This document shows positions 13,452 through 24,639 of a stretch of 64,000 nt of DNA, piece after piece. A model generated the notes under the pieces. It was not told where the DNA came from. It worked only from the letters and a program-made list of their open reading frames with translations, and did not search any database. Source of the DNA: Capitella teleta (taxonomy: Eukaryota; Annelida; Polychaeta; Capitellidae); contig KB300344.1 of assembly GCA_000328365.1 (NCBI GenBank), positions 190,855 through 254,854 of the forward strand, given 5' to 3'. Made by a program: the position numbers and the translations under genes. The stretch's first letter is position 1. Every line of letters starts with the position of its first letter.

Positions 13452-16400
13452 ATGGATATAAAAGCGGTAAGGAATCATTCTCCGTTAGCACATCTCTGTG
13501 TATTGATTTGACTCTCCAGTCCGTCTCACTTGAGTGCATTTGCCATTCTCCTCTGTTGGTCCAATCTTGCGGAGTAATTGGTGGCTATTAATGGGTGTCA
13601 TCGGGCGGTTGTTGTTGGTTAACATTGTCCCATTGACACGCTGGCATCTACCAGGTCGCTTTGATCTATGGATGCTGTGTTCTCTCTCATTTCTCGTGAA
13701 AATGTCGTGAACATTAAGATTACTTTTTTTTTTCCATATAATAAACATAGACATACGGAAGTTAAGCCGACACGCCCAATTTGCATATTCAACCCTTTCA
13801 CCATAATAATCACACGCTGCATGGTGGAAGTTCATTCGTTGCCTGCATGCGTGTAAATTCGCATTCATCCGTGTTTGATCAGCCCGTATAATTGCTGCAG
13901 CACTTTCTCTAATGCTGAATACTCTCTTTTCAGCAAATCCAGCGTGCGACCAACGTCACGTACCAGACCCAACATGTGTCCAGACAAAAGAGAGGTCAAG
14001 TGCTCGGACAGAAGGGCGGATTCCGCGGATGCACAGTCTGGTTCACTGGTCAGTACTCTTGACCATCGGTCAAAACCATCTCTACATACAATCAGTATAA
14101 CAAACCCACAACGCGCTATTCATCTCGTTAAAACCCAACTAAATTTGTAAAACCTCATTTTGCACTCTATTTACAAATGTTATGACCTTTTTTAAAGATC
14201 GTTTTATATGACAGCGAATGAGCAAGTAGAAACCCGTGTTTTCGAAGCATTTCTGTATTAAACGTCGCACAAATCGCCCGAAATCAATCGCTGCGTTAGC
14301 GAACGGCAGCTTGCGATGCTTGTGCGATCAATGCCGGCCACCCCACCTGTCGCCCGTAACTGCTACATGTATACCGTGGACCTGATTCTCATTGGACACC
14401 TGTTCAATGCAGATCAATCACATTGATTCCTAATCGTGAATCTAATTGTATTGGCCCACTCTTGTCTGCTGGTATGTGGGTCTAAAGAATACGATGAAAT
14501 GGCGGAATATTCGGGGAGGCAGAAATGTCGTCTTGATGACGAGATGAATGTTGTCCATCTCGGAGGCTTCAAAGAGCAGCGCACGCGGCGACTGATGTGC
14601 TCATTAGTCTGACACTTCAAAGACATCTCCCCAGCGATTCGCATGCGGTGCTTAACGAAAGGAAGCCTTCGCTAACGACATCCCGGTTTTTTAAAAGGGG
14701 ATCTCTTTCTCCTCTCGCTTTCCCTCTCTGTTAATGTACTTATCATTGAGTTCATGTCGGCTTTAAAATGGCCATTGAACGCTGACGTCACAAGGGGTCT
14801 CCGGTGTGTACAGCAGAGCTACATCATGTTGACTTAAGCACCCCCTTCCCCTTTAAAGGCTTCGTTCATTTCGTCTGCTGTTCATCTCATGCACTTGACT
14901 TCGTCGCAAAATTGGAAACTGAACACGCTACGATGATTCCTCTCTCCGCGTCTTGAAATCGGAGTTCATGCGAGTAAATCGAATACGGAATTTGCGGAAA
15001 TGACGTCATAACGATGATATGGACGTCTTGGCTCAACGCTGACATCGAAGGTTTTAAGCCGAACACGCTAATGCTTTTTCTCGTTGCGCTCACTCTGCAT
15101 TCAAATGACATCGTCAATTAGCCGACGACTTTCGTCTTCATTAGCGCGGCATATACGATGTCGACATGGCATGAGGAGGTCCTTTCGTTATCAGCGGTGC
15201 ACAATAGCACCCCGGTCAGTGTTAATGCCCGCTGTCCATTTCGTTCGCGATGAAGGCGCTCGTCTGTCGCCATGAATGGGCTCCGTTTCGTGCCTCCTGC
15301 TGATAAGCGCCGATGAAGGGCGCAAAGAGTCGCTGGCACCCGCTGATAACGCCGCCAGGCCGAACGCGGCTCAGCACGGCAACCATCTATCAACGGTTAT
15401 GACAACCTCCCTCTCTCCCGCACAGGACTGAGCGGCGCTGGTAAGACGACCATCTCGTTCGCCCTGGAAGAGTACCTCGTGTCACAGGGTATCCCTACCT
15501 ACAGCTTGGACGGTGATAACGTCCGTCATGGTCTTAACCGCAACTTGGGATTCACTCCCGCCGACCGCGAGGAGAACATTCGACGTATCGCCGAAGTCGC
15601 CAAGCTGTTCGCTGACGGAGGAATCGTCTGCCTCACCAGTTTCATCTCGCCCTTCAAGAAGGATCGTGAGTTGGCCCGTCGCCTGCACGAGGAGGCTGGT
15701 CTTCCCTTCTACGAGTGCTACGTCAACACTCCGTTGAACGTCTGCGAGGACCGTGACGTCAAGGGTCTCTACAAGAAGGCCAGGGCTGGTCAGATCAAGG
15801 GCTTCACCGGTATTGACCAGGAGTACGAGGGCCCCGATGCTCCTGAGTTGGAGCTCCTCGCGGGAGAGAAGTCGATCGATGAGTGCGTGCAGCATGTCGT
15901 CCAGATGCTCCAGAACCACGTGGGTCTTGCCTCTCTTCTTGTTTATGAAATTGCTTTGATGTAGCCCTCGATTTCATTAACTCACATCGGAGATGTTTCC
16001 CACTGACAGGGCATCGTTCCCGAGAGCGCCATCGCTGCCGTCAAGGAGCTTTTTATTCCAGAGGGCACGCTAGCGGCGGCCAACGCCGAAGCAGACAGCC
16101 TGCCTTCCTTGGATATTTCCAAGGTGTGTTCTTATTTAGACATTTATTAATGAGTGTTGTTGTTGCTAGAGCATCGTCCCTGCGTCGGCTGTTAACATGG
16201 TTAAGGAACTGTTTGTTCCTGAGACCGGTTTGGATCATGCCAAGGAGGAAATTGTTTCCCTGCCTTGTCTTGACATCAACAAGGTTTGTGCCGACGCGTC
16301 GGGTTTAAGGTGCTGGTCAATTTCACCTTCTTCGACGGGCCTAGAACTCAGAGGAGAATTACACTTCGCTAAGACTAAGAAATAGGTGCTTTCTTGCGTA

Positions 16401-17916
16401 AACACTGCTCACTGGGCAAACATGCTTGGTTCAAATATCTAAGGCTTTGCTCTGTGAGCCATCTTTGAATCCCTGGTTGGGTTTTTCCGTTTCATTTCAT
16501 TTTCATTTCATTATACATCTATCGGGTGCTGGCGTTTTTTGACCGACGAGTGGTGTAAGTTCGGGATTATCGATTTCGAATTGTGTACTCAATGTTTTGT
16601 TCAATGAACCGTAGGATGACCGTCGTTGTTTTTTTTTTCGTCTGCAGCTGGACACTCAATGGGTGCAGGTCTTGTCCGAGGGATGGGCCACTCCTTTGAC
16701 CGGCTTCATGCGCGAGCGTGAGTTCCTGCAGTGCCAGCACTTTGGCTGCCTACTTGACCAGGGCGTGACCAACCAGTCCATTCCCATCGTCCTCCCCGTG
16801 CACACCGGAGACAAGGAGCGTTTGGAGGGATCGACGGCGTTCGCGCTGGCGTACGAGGGAAAGCGCATCGCCATCCTGCGCACTCCCGAGTTCTACGAGC
16901 ACCGCAAGGAAGAGCGCTGCAGTCGCCAATTCGGCACCAGCAACCAAGGCCATCCCTACGTCAAGGTAGGCCGCACGCCGTCCTTCAGGGCCCACTCTAA
17001 AACCCCTTCTTCCCTAATTGCAGATGATCTTCGAGAGCGGAGACTGGTTGGTCGGTGGTGACCTCGAAGTCCTCGAGCGCATCAAATGGAACGACGGACT
17101 CGATGAGTACCGCCTGACCCCCAACGAACTGAGAGCCAAGTTCAGACAACTGAACGCTGATGCAGTGTTCGCCTTCCAGCTGAGAAACCCAGTGCACAAC
17201 GGCCACGCCCTGCTCATGCAGGACACCCGCAGACGCCTCATTGAGCGCGGATACAAGAAGCCAGTGCTGCTGCTCCATCCTCTGGGTAAGTCCTTCTTCG
17301 CTGCTCAGCCTCCTCCTCATGCATGACGTCATCACCATGCAGGTGGATGGACCAAGGACGATGACGTGCCTCTGGACTGGCGCATCCGTCAGCACCAGGC
17401 CATCATGAACGAGAAGGTGCTCGACCCCGACCACACCGTCATGGCCATCTTCCCCTCGCCCATGATGTACGCCGGCCCCACCGAGGTGCAGTGGCACGCC
17501 AAGGCCCGCATGGCCACCGGCGCCAACTTCTACATCGTCGGCAGAGACCCCGCTGGTATGCCCCACCCAGACAAGAAGGAGGACCTCTACAACCACTCTC
17601 ACGGCGCCAAGGTAAGACTCCCCCCCCCCTCCTCCATGCACTCACTGACCTCTTGATGGTGTATTCGCAGGTTTTGACCATGGCTCCTGGTCTAACTCAA
17701 CTTGAAATCGTGCCATTCCGCGTCGCCGCTTACAACAAGAAGAAGTCCGCCATGGACTTCTACGACCCAGAGCGCCACGACGACTTCATGTTCATCTCCG
17801 GAACCAAGATGAGGGGCATGGCCCGCGCTGGGGAGACGCCCCCAGATGGCTTCATGGCGCCCACCGCCTGGCAGATCATGGTCGACTACTACAAGATGAA
17901 AGCCCAGCAGAACTAG
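13452..17916 (+). CDS. PAPSS: Bifunctional 3'-phosphoadenosine 5'-phosphosulfate synthase
   Basis: Makes the universal sulfate donor PAPS in two steps: ATP sulfurylase forms APS from sulfate and ATP, and APS kinase phosphorylates it. Exons: 13452-13466, 13934-14048, 15426-15919, then 16010-16123 (4a) or 16170-16283 (4b), 16648-16965, 17024-17285, 17343-17611, 17671-17916. All phases agree and, with one exon 4, give 610 residues; human PAPSS1/2 are 624/614. The N-terminal APS kinase has P-loop GLSGAGKTT (about 44-52), [10 protein letters not shown] and FISPFKKDR. The C-terminal ATP sulfurylase has [10 protein letters not shown] (HxGH near 410-413) and [10 protein letters not shown]. The start gives a short MDIKA leader before the conserved QKRGQVLGQ segment. 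Exons other than 4b use strongly C/G-ending codons, suggesting high expression. Retaining intron 3 would end the protein 14 codons later, leaving an APS kinase alone. The single-versus-double use of exon 4 is the unusual part. Confidence 0.96.
16010..16123 (+). CDS. PAPSS: PAPSS alternative linker exon 4a
   Basis: A 114-nt, phase 0-0 exon encoding 38 residues (starts [18 protein letters not shown], ends LPSLDISK), bounded by cag at 16007-16009 and gtgtgt at 16124. It matches the human segment DIVPVDASYEVKELYVPE, which is also 38 residues long, in the linker joining APS kinase to ATP sulfurylase. Codon choice resembles neighbouring exons. The next 114-nt exon is its diverged duplicate. Confidence 0.85.
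16170..16283 (+). CDS. PAPSS: PAPSS alternative linker exon 4b
   Basis: A second 114-nt, phase 0-0 exon encoding [18 protein letters not shown]...LPCLDINK, with acceptor ttgctag ending at 16169 and donor gtttgt at 16284. It shares 22 of 38 residues with exon 4a without indels. Retention of VKELF, PE, SLP and the final K argues for selection rather than decay. Only 46 nt separate the copies. That is short, but HIF1AN here has a 44-nt intron, so joint inclusion (38 extra residues, in frame) cannot be excluded on size alone. More T-ending codons than exon 4a. Confidence 0.82.
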
Positions 17917-18425
17917 AAGAAGCCACACCACTTGGACTGTGCAATCTTTCACCGAAATTTCGAACAAATTCTTTTAATTATTGTTGACTGCTGATTGAAA
18001 TCCTGGCTCCACTTTCACGACCCTTCAACGCTCATATCACCACGCTCCTCCCTTGAATGAATTAAGCAATACACAGCAATTACATTCCAGTGACGACTAT
18101 TGCTGCTTCTATGCGTGCGACCAATTAACCAGAAATTACATGTTGTGAGCATAATATAGGACTTCTTGAATGAGAAAATTGTGATTTTGTTGCTTCACAA
18201 TTGTTGAAAATTAGTGAATTTGATCCACCTTTTATTTTTTCTGTTAAGTTTCAATCCGTTGAGTTTCTTTTTCCTCTGTGATAAAAGGTAGAAGTGCAAT
18301 GTCTCTCTGATTTCTCTCTCTGTCTGTTCTTCAGTGTGCATGTTCCAAAGAAGGCTTCAAAACCATGATTATTTCTAGACTACTTTATCGTGAGGTTGTT
18401 TCGAGTGGGTTCGCCACAAAACTTC

Positions 18426-18431
18426 AATAAA
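18426..18431 (+). terminator. Candidate PAPSS polyadenylation signal
   Basis: AATAAA about 510 nt after the PAPSS stop codon, on the sense strand. Earlier variants may exist; no transcript end is visible from sequence. Confidence 0.35.
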
Positions 18432-18499
18432 TGGGTTAGACCGTAAATTCAAGCATGCAAATTTCGTTGGTTTTATCATTTCCAAAATGGACTAAAATG

Positions 18500-20700
18500 G
18501 TTGACGGGATGTGTGCTATATGTCAAGGCATAATATTTTACTTCATCGTCACTGTCCAATAATTAAATATTGGTGACCTTGAGAACGGAACTGAAGGTCG
18601 CTCAGGTGTCACGAACCTCGATGCGGGAATCATAAATTAGCAAGCATCGGTTAAATATGATTTATGGAATTGAAGCGATCCCCTCCCCCTCCCCGTGAAT
18701 GGATGTGGGAGCATACAAAATCACACGACCCGTAGGAATGCCAGCGCCGTTAAAGTTAATGGCTCATATGACATGTGCATGGCTTCACCCCTCACCGTAC
18801 CCTGATATCATTGTATTAGGAAAGCGACAGTGCATGGCAATTTATTTTGTTGAATAACTGCTTAGACCTAAACCCGCATGGAAACCAGCACCGGAAATGT
18901 GGTTCTGAACAAAGGATATATTCTTCACCCACATCAGCCAGTGAATAACATGTACTTAACGCGACTCGAACCAATGCTGTCTCAGGTAAACCAAAACATG
19001 TAATTCTTTAGTATTTAAGCATGACCATAAAAACTGCAAGATTCAGCCATCGATGGATCGGTATTTGGTGTTATATTTACTTAGTAATAAATAGTACATA
19101 GGCTTACTATGTAGGCCCTACTTACCCATAGAATGAATAACCGTGGCACTCCTTTCTGAAAGGATTATGTGGGAAGCGAGACGAGGGGAGTGGGTCACGT
19201 GGTATGCCGGGCATGGCTACTACTGTACAAGATACATGGGCTAGTACAACACTTTCGACTCGAGCGCTGACTGAGCGCGAATTAGTTGCCTTTTACGCAA
19301 TGACACGAATCTAACCTCACAATGTTGAAAATCGCCGAAGTTCGTTATGATTAGTGAACCACGGAGAATCAAGAAAATTGCGTTATGATGCCTGTGAATC
19401 AATCGGTTTGTCGTTCTTCTACGATAAATTGTATCACACAATGATCCATATCATTGGTATCACAAATGCATGTTTGTTTCACCTTTCCCTTTTGTCTACT
19501 TGCGCGGACCACAAAAATCTGAGTATAAGTATTTGATGAGATTGATTGGCATGTTTACTAAGTACTCAGTGTACTGTATACAAAACACTTTGTACAAAAG
19601 CAATTTCCCCGTAGCATTAAAGTACACCTGTACATTTCACAGTTACATCGGGCGAGGTCTGTACACCTTCATGGCGACTCGTAGTTCTAGTATGCCAGAT
19701 AAAGTGTACACATGCATAGCTGTATATGAACTGAAGCAACATACTATTATGCACGTGTGGTTGGTTGCCTTTAGAAAAATGGCTTGAATTATTGCGTTAT
19801 TCTTAGAAGCCTGTTTATCTTTGAAAGTTCCAAAGATTGACCCAGTAAATGTATTCGAATCTACAGAATTTCTTCTTTTATAAACTCCTCGACTCTTCGC
19901 TTCCTCCGTATTCTGATTGTAAGATACAAAAGTATTTATGTGGGTCGTGCAATTCTCATCTGGATAGTATGAGATACGTAATAATATTATCCAAAAATGA
20001 ACACTATTTTCTTCGCATTCAGATATCAGAAAAAATCTACCAGATCATCAGATTCAGTTATCCATGCATAATTGCATCCCTTGTTATAATTGCATAGTAT
20101 CCCTTGCATATAATTCGTGCGCAGGATACAAGTACTTTCAACCCGTTTAGATAAGTCAGCTGGAATGACTGAATTTCCCAGGTGGCAATACAATTTTTAA
20201 AGTCAAATTCAAATAGAAATAAGCTCAAACTGAAAGGAGTTTAAACAACAAAGAAATAGTTTATTCACTATTTTTGAAGGATAAAGAACATTTGAAACCA
20301 AGTTTTTGTGATGCCTACCAGGGTATATTTATGAAAGAAAATGTCTGCATTAGTGAAACACATCGAACACAGTCCAAAATAATGACATACGAGTGATACG
20401 ACATAAAAGAAATTAAATTTATTCAACGGCAAGAGAAAGTAAAAATAAAAAAATGACAAGATAATTACACTTGGATGAAATTTTAACCTAAACAGAATTG
20501 TTTTTGAAAAAAAAATTGAATAAAAAAAAAATATATATAATTTTATTATAAAGATATTAAATTTCTGGGTATCAAAATTACAATAAAAATAATAATTAAA
20601 AATAAGGAATGCGTGGGGGGGACTAACATAACGGTATTATTTGTGAATGAAATTCTGTGCTCACCATAAAACCTTGCACTCTCACATTAAACTCTTTCAC
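18500..20700. other. AT-rich intergenic spacer between PAPSS and the DNAJ gene
   Basis: Spacer between two genes whose 3' ends face each other. It has no supported coding sequence, many A/T runs (20510-20610) and no recognisable mobile-element protein. Confidence 0.5.
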
Positions 20701-20772
20701 ATCAGAAATACTTCCTAAATATCAATATGAAAAACAGTTAAGCCATTATTATTAATAAACCAAATACCCGAT

Positions 20773-23700
20773 TTAACCGCCATAAATCTTCTGCAGGTTA
20801 TCACACGCCGGCGTTTTCATATTCTGAGCTTTTTCGTATAATTTTCCATCGCCAAAGTTCCTGGCTCTCCACATGGTATTCTCCTCTGAAAAACACAATT
20901 TATGTTAATTGTATGCACAGATTATTCAAATGAGGTATACTGACTGTAGCTGCGCTCGCTGAAGCACTTTGACCTTAGAGTACTGAGGTATTCGTCCTCT
21001 ATCTTCTGTTCTAACAGACGCATGCTTCCTTGGTACTCTGAGCTGAAGTCCTGCTTCACGTAATAGTGCACCTTCAAGTTCAATGTCGTGCGTTCATGAA
21101 CGTACTTCCTGCAAACAAAAACCTTGACTGTCAACACAATTATTGTCCAACAGCAATTTCAGAAATGTCAACAATTTTGAAAAAGCCAGCACTGAGTCAG
21201 AATATGACACCAATTGAAAAGAAAGAGAGATCAAAATATATGGTGATATCTACACAGTACACGCCAACATAAGAATGAGAGGAGTTATTCCGGTGCGAAA
21301 AACACATAGGTGCAAAAACAGCTGATATCATGATCATGATGGCACTTTCATAACATTTTAAAACTAGCAATTGCCTTAATTCAGTGATTCTGTAGCAATC
21401 GTGAGTCACAATTATACTTGAGTTTATGCTTTGCAACTGCTTCGATCAATCCCAAGCAGACGTGCATGAGAGAAGGGACGATTAATAGGAAGGAGTACTC
21501 ACCCAGCCCTGTTGAGGGAGAACACAGGATCACTGACTAAGAATGAGCTGAGAAGCGAAAGCCCTATCATGAACAGCAACGGAGACAGTTGCAGCAAAAA
21601 CGTGTAATTGCTCTGCAAACAAACAAAACGGAAAAATCAACAAAACTCATCAACTAACATGCACTTAATTACAGCCTCAATTAACGCTTGGTTAATTGAT
21701 GCCATAACTGAAAAACTTACGTATTTCTGTTCAGACTGAACAGCGGTTCGCTCGAAAGGAACGCCGTCAGAACTGAGAGTAAGACCAGGAGCAGAATGGG
21801 CGCCAGTTGCACAAGTACAACGAACCCAGACTGCGTTCAAAATTTATTTAAATTTATTCAAAGAGAAATAATTTCATAATTTCAAAGTGGTTACAACTGA
21901 GATGGGGTACTTACATCGGAGCTGTCGGCTGTGTGTCGTTGGAAATTCGTTCCTTGTTGGTTGCGTCTCCTGCGAACGTGAGCTGAAGAACGATCGGATT
22001 GAGAAGGTTTTCAAGGATAGAATCAATTTCTTACTTTGAGGGAAACCACCTCCGAAGAACATGTTGAATAACTCCTCTGCTGATATGTCTCCTGAAATGA
22101 AGCCTCAGTTAGAAATCCTTCTGGGGTTATCACATCTCATGTATTTCTAAATTTAAATCTAAATCAACGTCTAGAGACACAGTACCTTCGAAACCTCTGG
22201 AATAATCGTATTCATAGAAGCCATGGTGTCCATGGCGATGGGAGGGGCCGGAGGGCGCTCGATCCGCCTCGCTGCCAAACTGATCGTAACGCCGCCTCTT
22301 CTCAGGGTCGCTGAGCACAGCAAACGCATTTCCTATTGCTGTATAGATCAGAAAAAATTAAATTGAGGAGACTCCTGGGAATTCGAAGGGGGTTCACCTT
22401 TGAAGGCCTCTGTGGCCCCAGGAGCGTGGTTTTTATCTGGATGAAACTTCAGAGCTAATTTACGGTAACTTTTCTTCAGTTCGTCTTCTGAGCAATCTTT
22501 GTTTATGCCCAGAATTTCATAATAATCTTTGCATTTTCTGATTCGCTTCACTGCCTCTAGTTCTTGCGGTGTGTAACGATCGCCTTCCTTGTGATCCGCA
22601 GACTGGTCGGATTTCTTGCGGTGTCTCTGGCGTGCCTTTCCCTCTGTGCCATGTGCCCCTGGTGTTGTGCCGTTTGAGTCTGTGTCGGCCTCAGACGCTC
22701 GCGTGGAGTCTCCTTCGTCCGACATCTTCCGCTTGCCTCCTTGGATTTGGGCAATTATTTCTGAGGGAGAAATAACAGCTTCAATTCCGTGAATTAACAA
22801 GTAGGATTGTATGATTATGATTTATTATAGCCACTGAATCCTGATCATAATTCAATTGCTCACATTCTAAATATCTAGGTGATTGAGAAATTATCAAAAT
22901 CACTTCTGCCAGACCCGTTGTCAGCCACGGATGATTTTCACATGCAGCGGAAGCATTTAAAGCATGCTTTTCTCTAAGAGCTACTCCAATTGATACAATG
23001 TATAGACTTAGCATAAAAAATAGTTATCGAACGATTGGATCATTATTATACCATTATGAACCCCTCACCAGGTTCAACAATCAGGAAATCTGGTCTCAAA
23101 AGCACTTGGGACATCTTCACTTGACTTTCTGAGGTCTATGGTAGAGTAAGCAAGAAAAAGGGTTATATTGACCCTTGTTAGATTAGATTTAATGTTTAAA
23201 TGAATGGTGAGTTATAATGAAGCCCTGGGAGCGAGATCTTGAGGTTGTTAAGATATTAAACAGGTAGCTTCACTATCATTTGGTTCCAACTTTTTACCAC
23301 CAACTAATTACAAAACTCCTCAGATTTTGAATTCTGCCATTCCGACTTCTGTACATGACGCAGCATATACAAAGTGAGTGATTGGGGTTTTATGGCTCCA
23401 CCCAACCCGTTCGGGTGACACGGGCGCCAGAACAGAAGGCCCGGGACCGGGGTTTCCCCCTACTCTTATCGATAAATCCCAAGGGTTCTTTATCCTGCAT
23501 ACCACCATAGACAGTAGTACACAGCGCCCGGCCTTGTTACGCAGTTGGGCAGTACTGCAGAGTCACCGAAGAATTACAATTATAACGAATTACAATTATA
23601 ATTCACAATCATAACGCCCGTGGCCTGATCGGATCTCGAACCCGGGACCTCGACCCCACGGTCGGCATAGGATTGTAGTCAGCAGTTTAACCCACTGCGC

Positions 23701-24523
23701 TATCCGGTGCCCCTCGCAGCATATACAAATTCCAATTGTGAGCTTATAAATATTCATGAGCCCCTCGTGACGTCAGGGGTGATAGGAGAAGTATATATAA
23801 CAGGCTTCAACTGTACACGGAACACGCAACTTTTTTTTCACAAGGAATATTTATTCGTATTGTTGTGTAGATCCTCATTATGCTTAGCATGTATCATGGT
23901 AACGCTAGCCTTTTAATTTATTAGGCAGATGCCGCTTAGATGCGGTAAATTTTAGAGGATTATGTTTGACATCATGGTTATATCATACGTAACTGAGTAT
24001 AATCGCTGAAATAAGCTGTCCACAAAAACTCAGAATCACTGATTGAATAATTCAATCATCAATGATTTAGCATATTAATCATAAATTACAATTATAATTA
24101 TTATTAAATAATTATGTTATTATTTCTTCAGAATAATATACATTAACAGAATTGGCAGATTTCAATTCAAAACTCAACGCGGTCATTAGTTTAAACAAAC
24201 GTTTTAAGCAAGTCCAGTGACGCTGACTCCAATGTAACACTTCTACAGCGAATTATCATGCACTTCTTTATCGGATGACAGCTCAGTGCAAAATGCGAGC
24301 AGTTATTACTGAATCGGCGAATGTTCATGAGGGACACGTCAGCTTAACTTTGCCGACTCATGCCGTAAATACAGATTGCACAGTTCTCACCTTTGGCGTG
24401 ACTAGAGGGGAATAATTTTTCAGATTTTTCGAGGAACCGGAGAGCCTTTTCGGGATCTCCACTTCGGAGATGACGCAGAGCAATGTTGATGCATCTTTCG
24501 CTCTCATCTCTGTTGCCCTCCAT
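20773..24523 (-). CDS. DNAJB14: DnaJ homolog, DNAJB12/DNAJB14 type, ER membrane
   Basis: An Hsp40 co-chaperone of the tail-anchored ER type; relatives recruit Hsc70 to the ER surface for membrane-protein quality control. Exons in sense order: 24391-24523, 22398-22760, 22186-22338, 22035-22091, 21915-21982, then 21721-21830 (6a) or 21503-21612 (6b), 20945-21108, 20773-20885. All phases agree, giving 386 residues (human paralogues about 375-410). The N-terminus [11 protein letters not shown] is nearly identical to DNAJB14/12. The J domain covers about 122-187 with HPD at 151-153, followed by an [10 protein letters not shown] segment. One transmembrane helix follows at about 264-284, then the DUF1977-like tail ([23 protein letters not shown]). 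The membrane helix exon is duplicated. Intron 1 (1.6 kb) holds a SINE. I cannot separate DNAJB12 from DNAJB14 orthology; the symbol is the family's. Confidence 0.93.
21503..21612 (-). CDS. DNAJB12/14 alternative transmembrane exon 6b
   Basis: Also exactly 110 nt, phase 0 in and phase 2 out, acceptor tttgcag and donor gtgagt, 108 nt downstream of 6a in sense. It encodes [20 protein letters not shown] (first 20 residues) and ends DPVFSLNRA. It shares 18 of 36 residues with 6a, concentrated at the QL.P core and the FSLNR exit. Both copies keep a hydrophobic helix, so neither looks decayed. Confidence 0.86.
21721..21830 (-). CDS. DNAJB12/14 alternative transmembrane exon 6a
   Basis: A 110-nt exon, phase 0 in and phase 2 out, acceptor aacgcag and donor gtaagt. 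It encodes [20 protein letters not shown] (first 20 residues) and ends EPLFSLNRN. It aligns with the human FVQLMPILILILVS membrane segment. Joined to exon 6b it would shift frame and meet stops within 6b, so only one of the pair can be used per mRNA. Confidence 0.86.
23359..23729 (-). mobile_element. tRNA-derived SINE with 15-bp target-site duplication
   Basis: The insert 23374-23714 is flanked by perfect 15-bp direct repeats CGCAGCATATACAAA (23359-23373 and 23715-23729). On the minus strand the head (about 23714-23615) is tRNA-like, with an A-box region TAGCGCAGTGGGTTAAACTG and a B box GGTTCGAGATCC. An AT-rich joint, a core with CCCCGGTCCCGGGCC and a tail follow. It sits in intron 1 of the DNAJ gene in the same orientation. 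The perfect duplication suggests a fairly recent insertion. I do not recognise the named SINE family. Confidence 0.85.
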
Positions 24524-24639
24524 CTTGAATACTTCCAACAACACAAAATGTTAAACGTTGACTGCTTACATGGAATGCATACTGGTCAAGTGAGAGTCTA
24601 GGTAATTAGGTCGCAATAGTATACGATGATCTCATGAGA

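Noticed and set aside
15482-15919. Long open frames antisense to PAPSS exons (also 16997-17641)
   Set aside because: Shadows of the strongly C/G-ending codon use on the coding strand; the sense frame is a clear PAPS synthase.
13452-17916. Steric block by the 46-nt gap as proof of exclusive splicing in PAPSS
   Set aside because: Introns of 44-52 nt are apparently spliced in neighbouring genes, so size alone does not forbid joining exons 4a and 4b.
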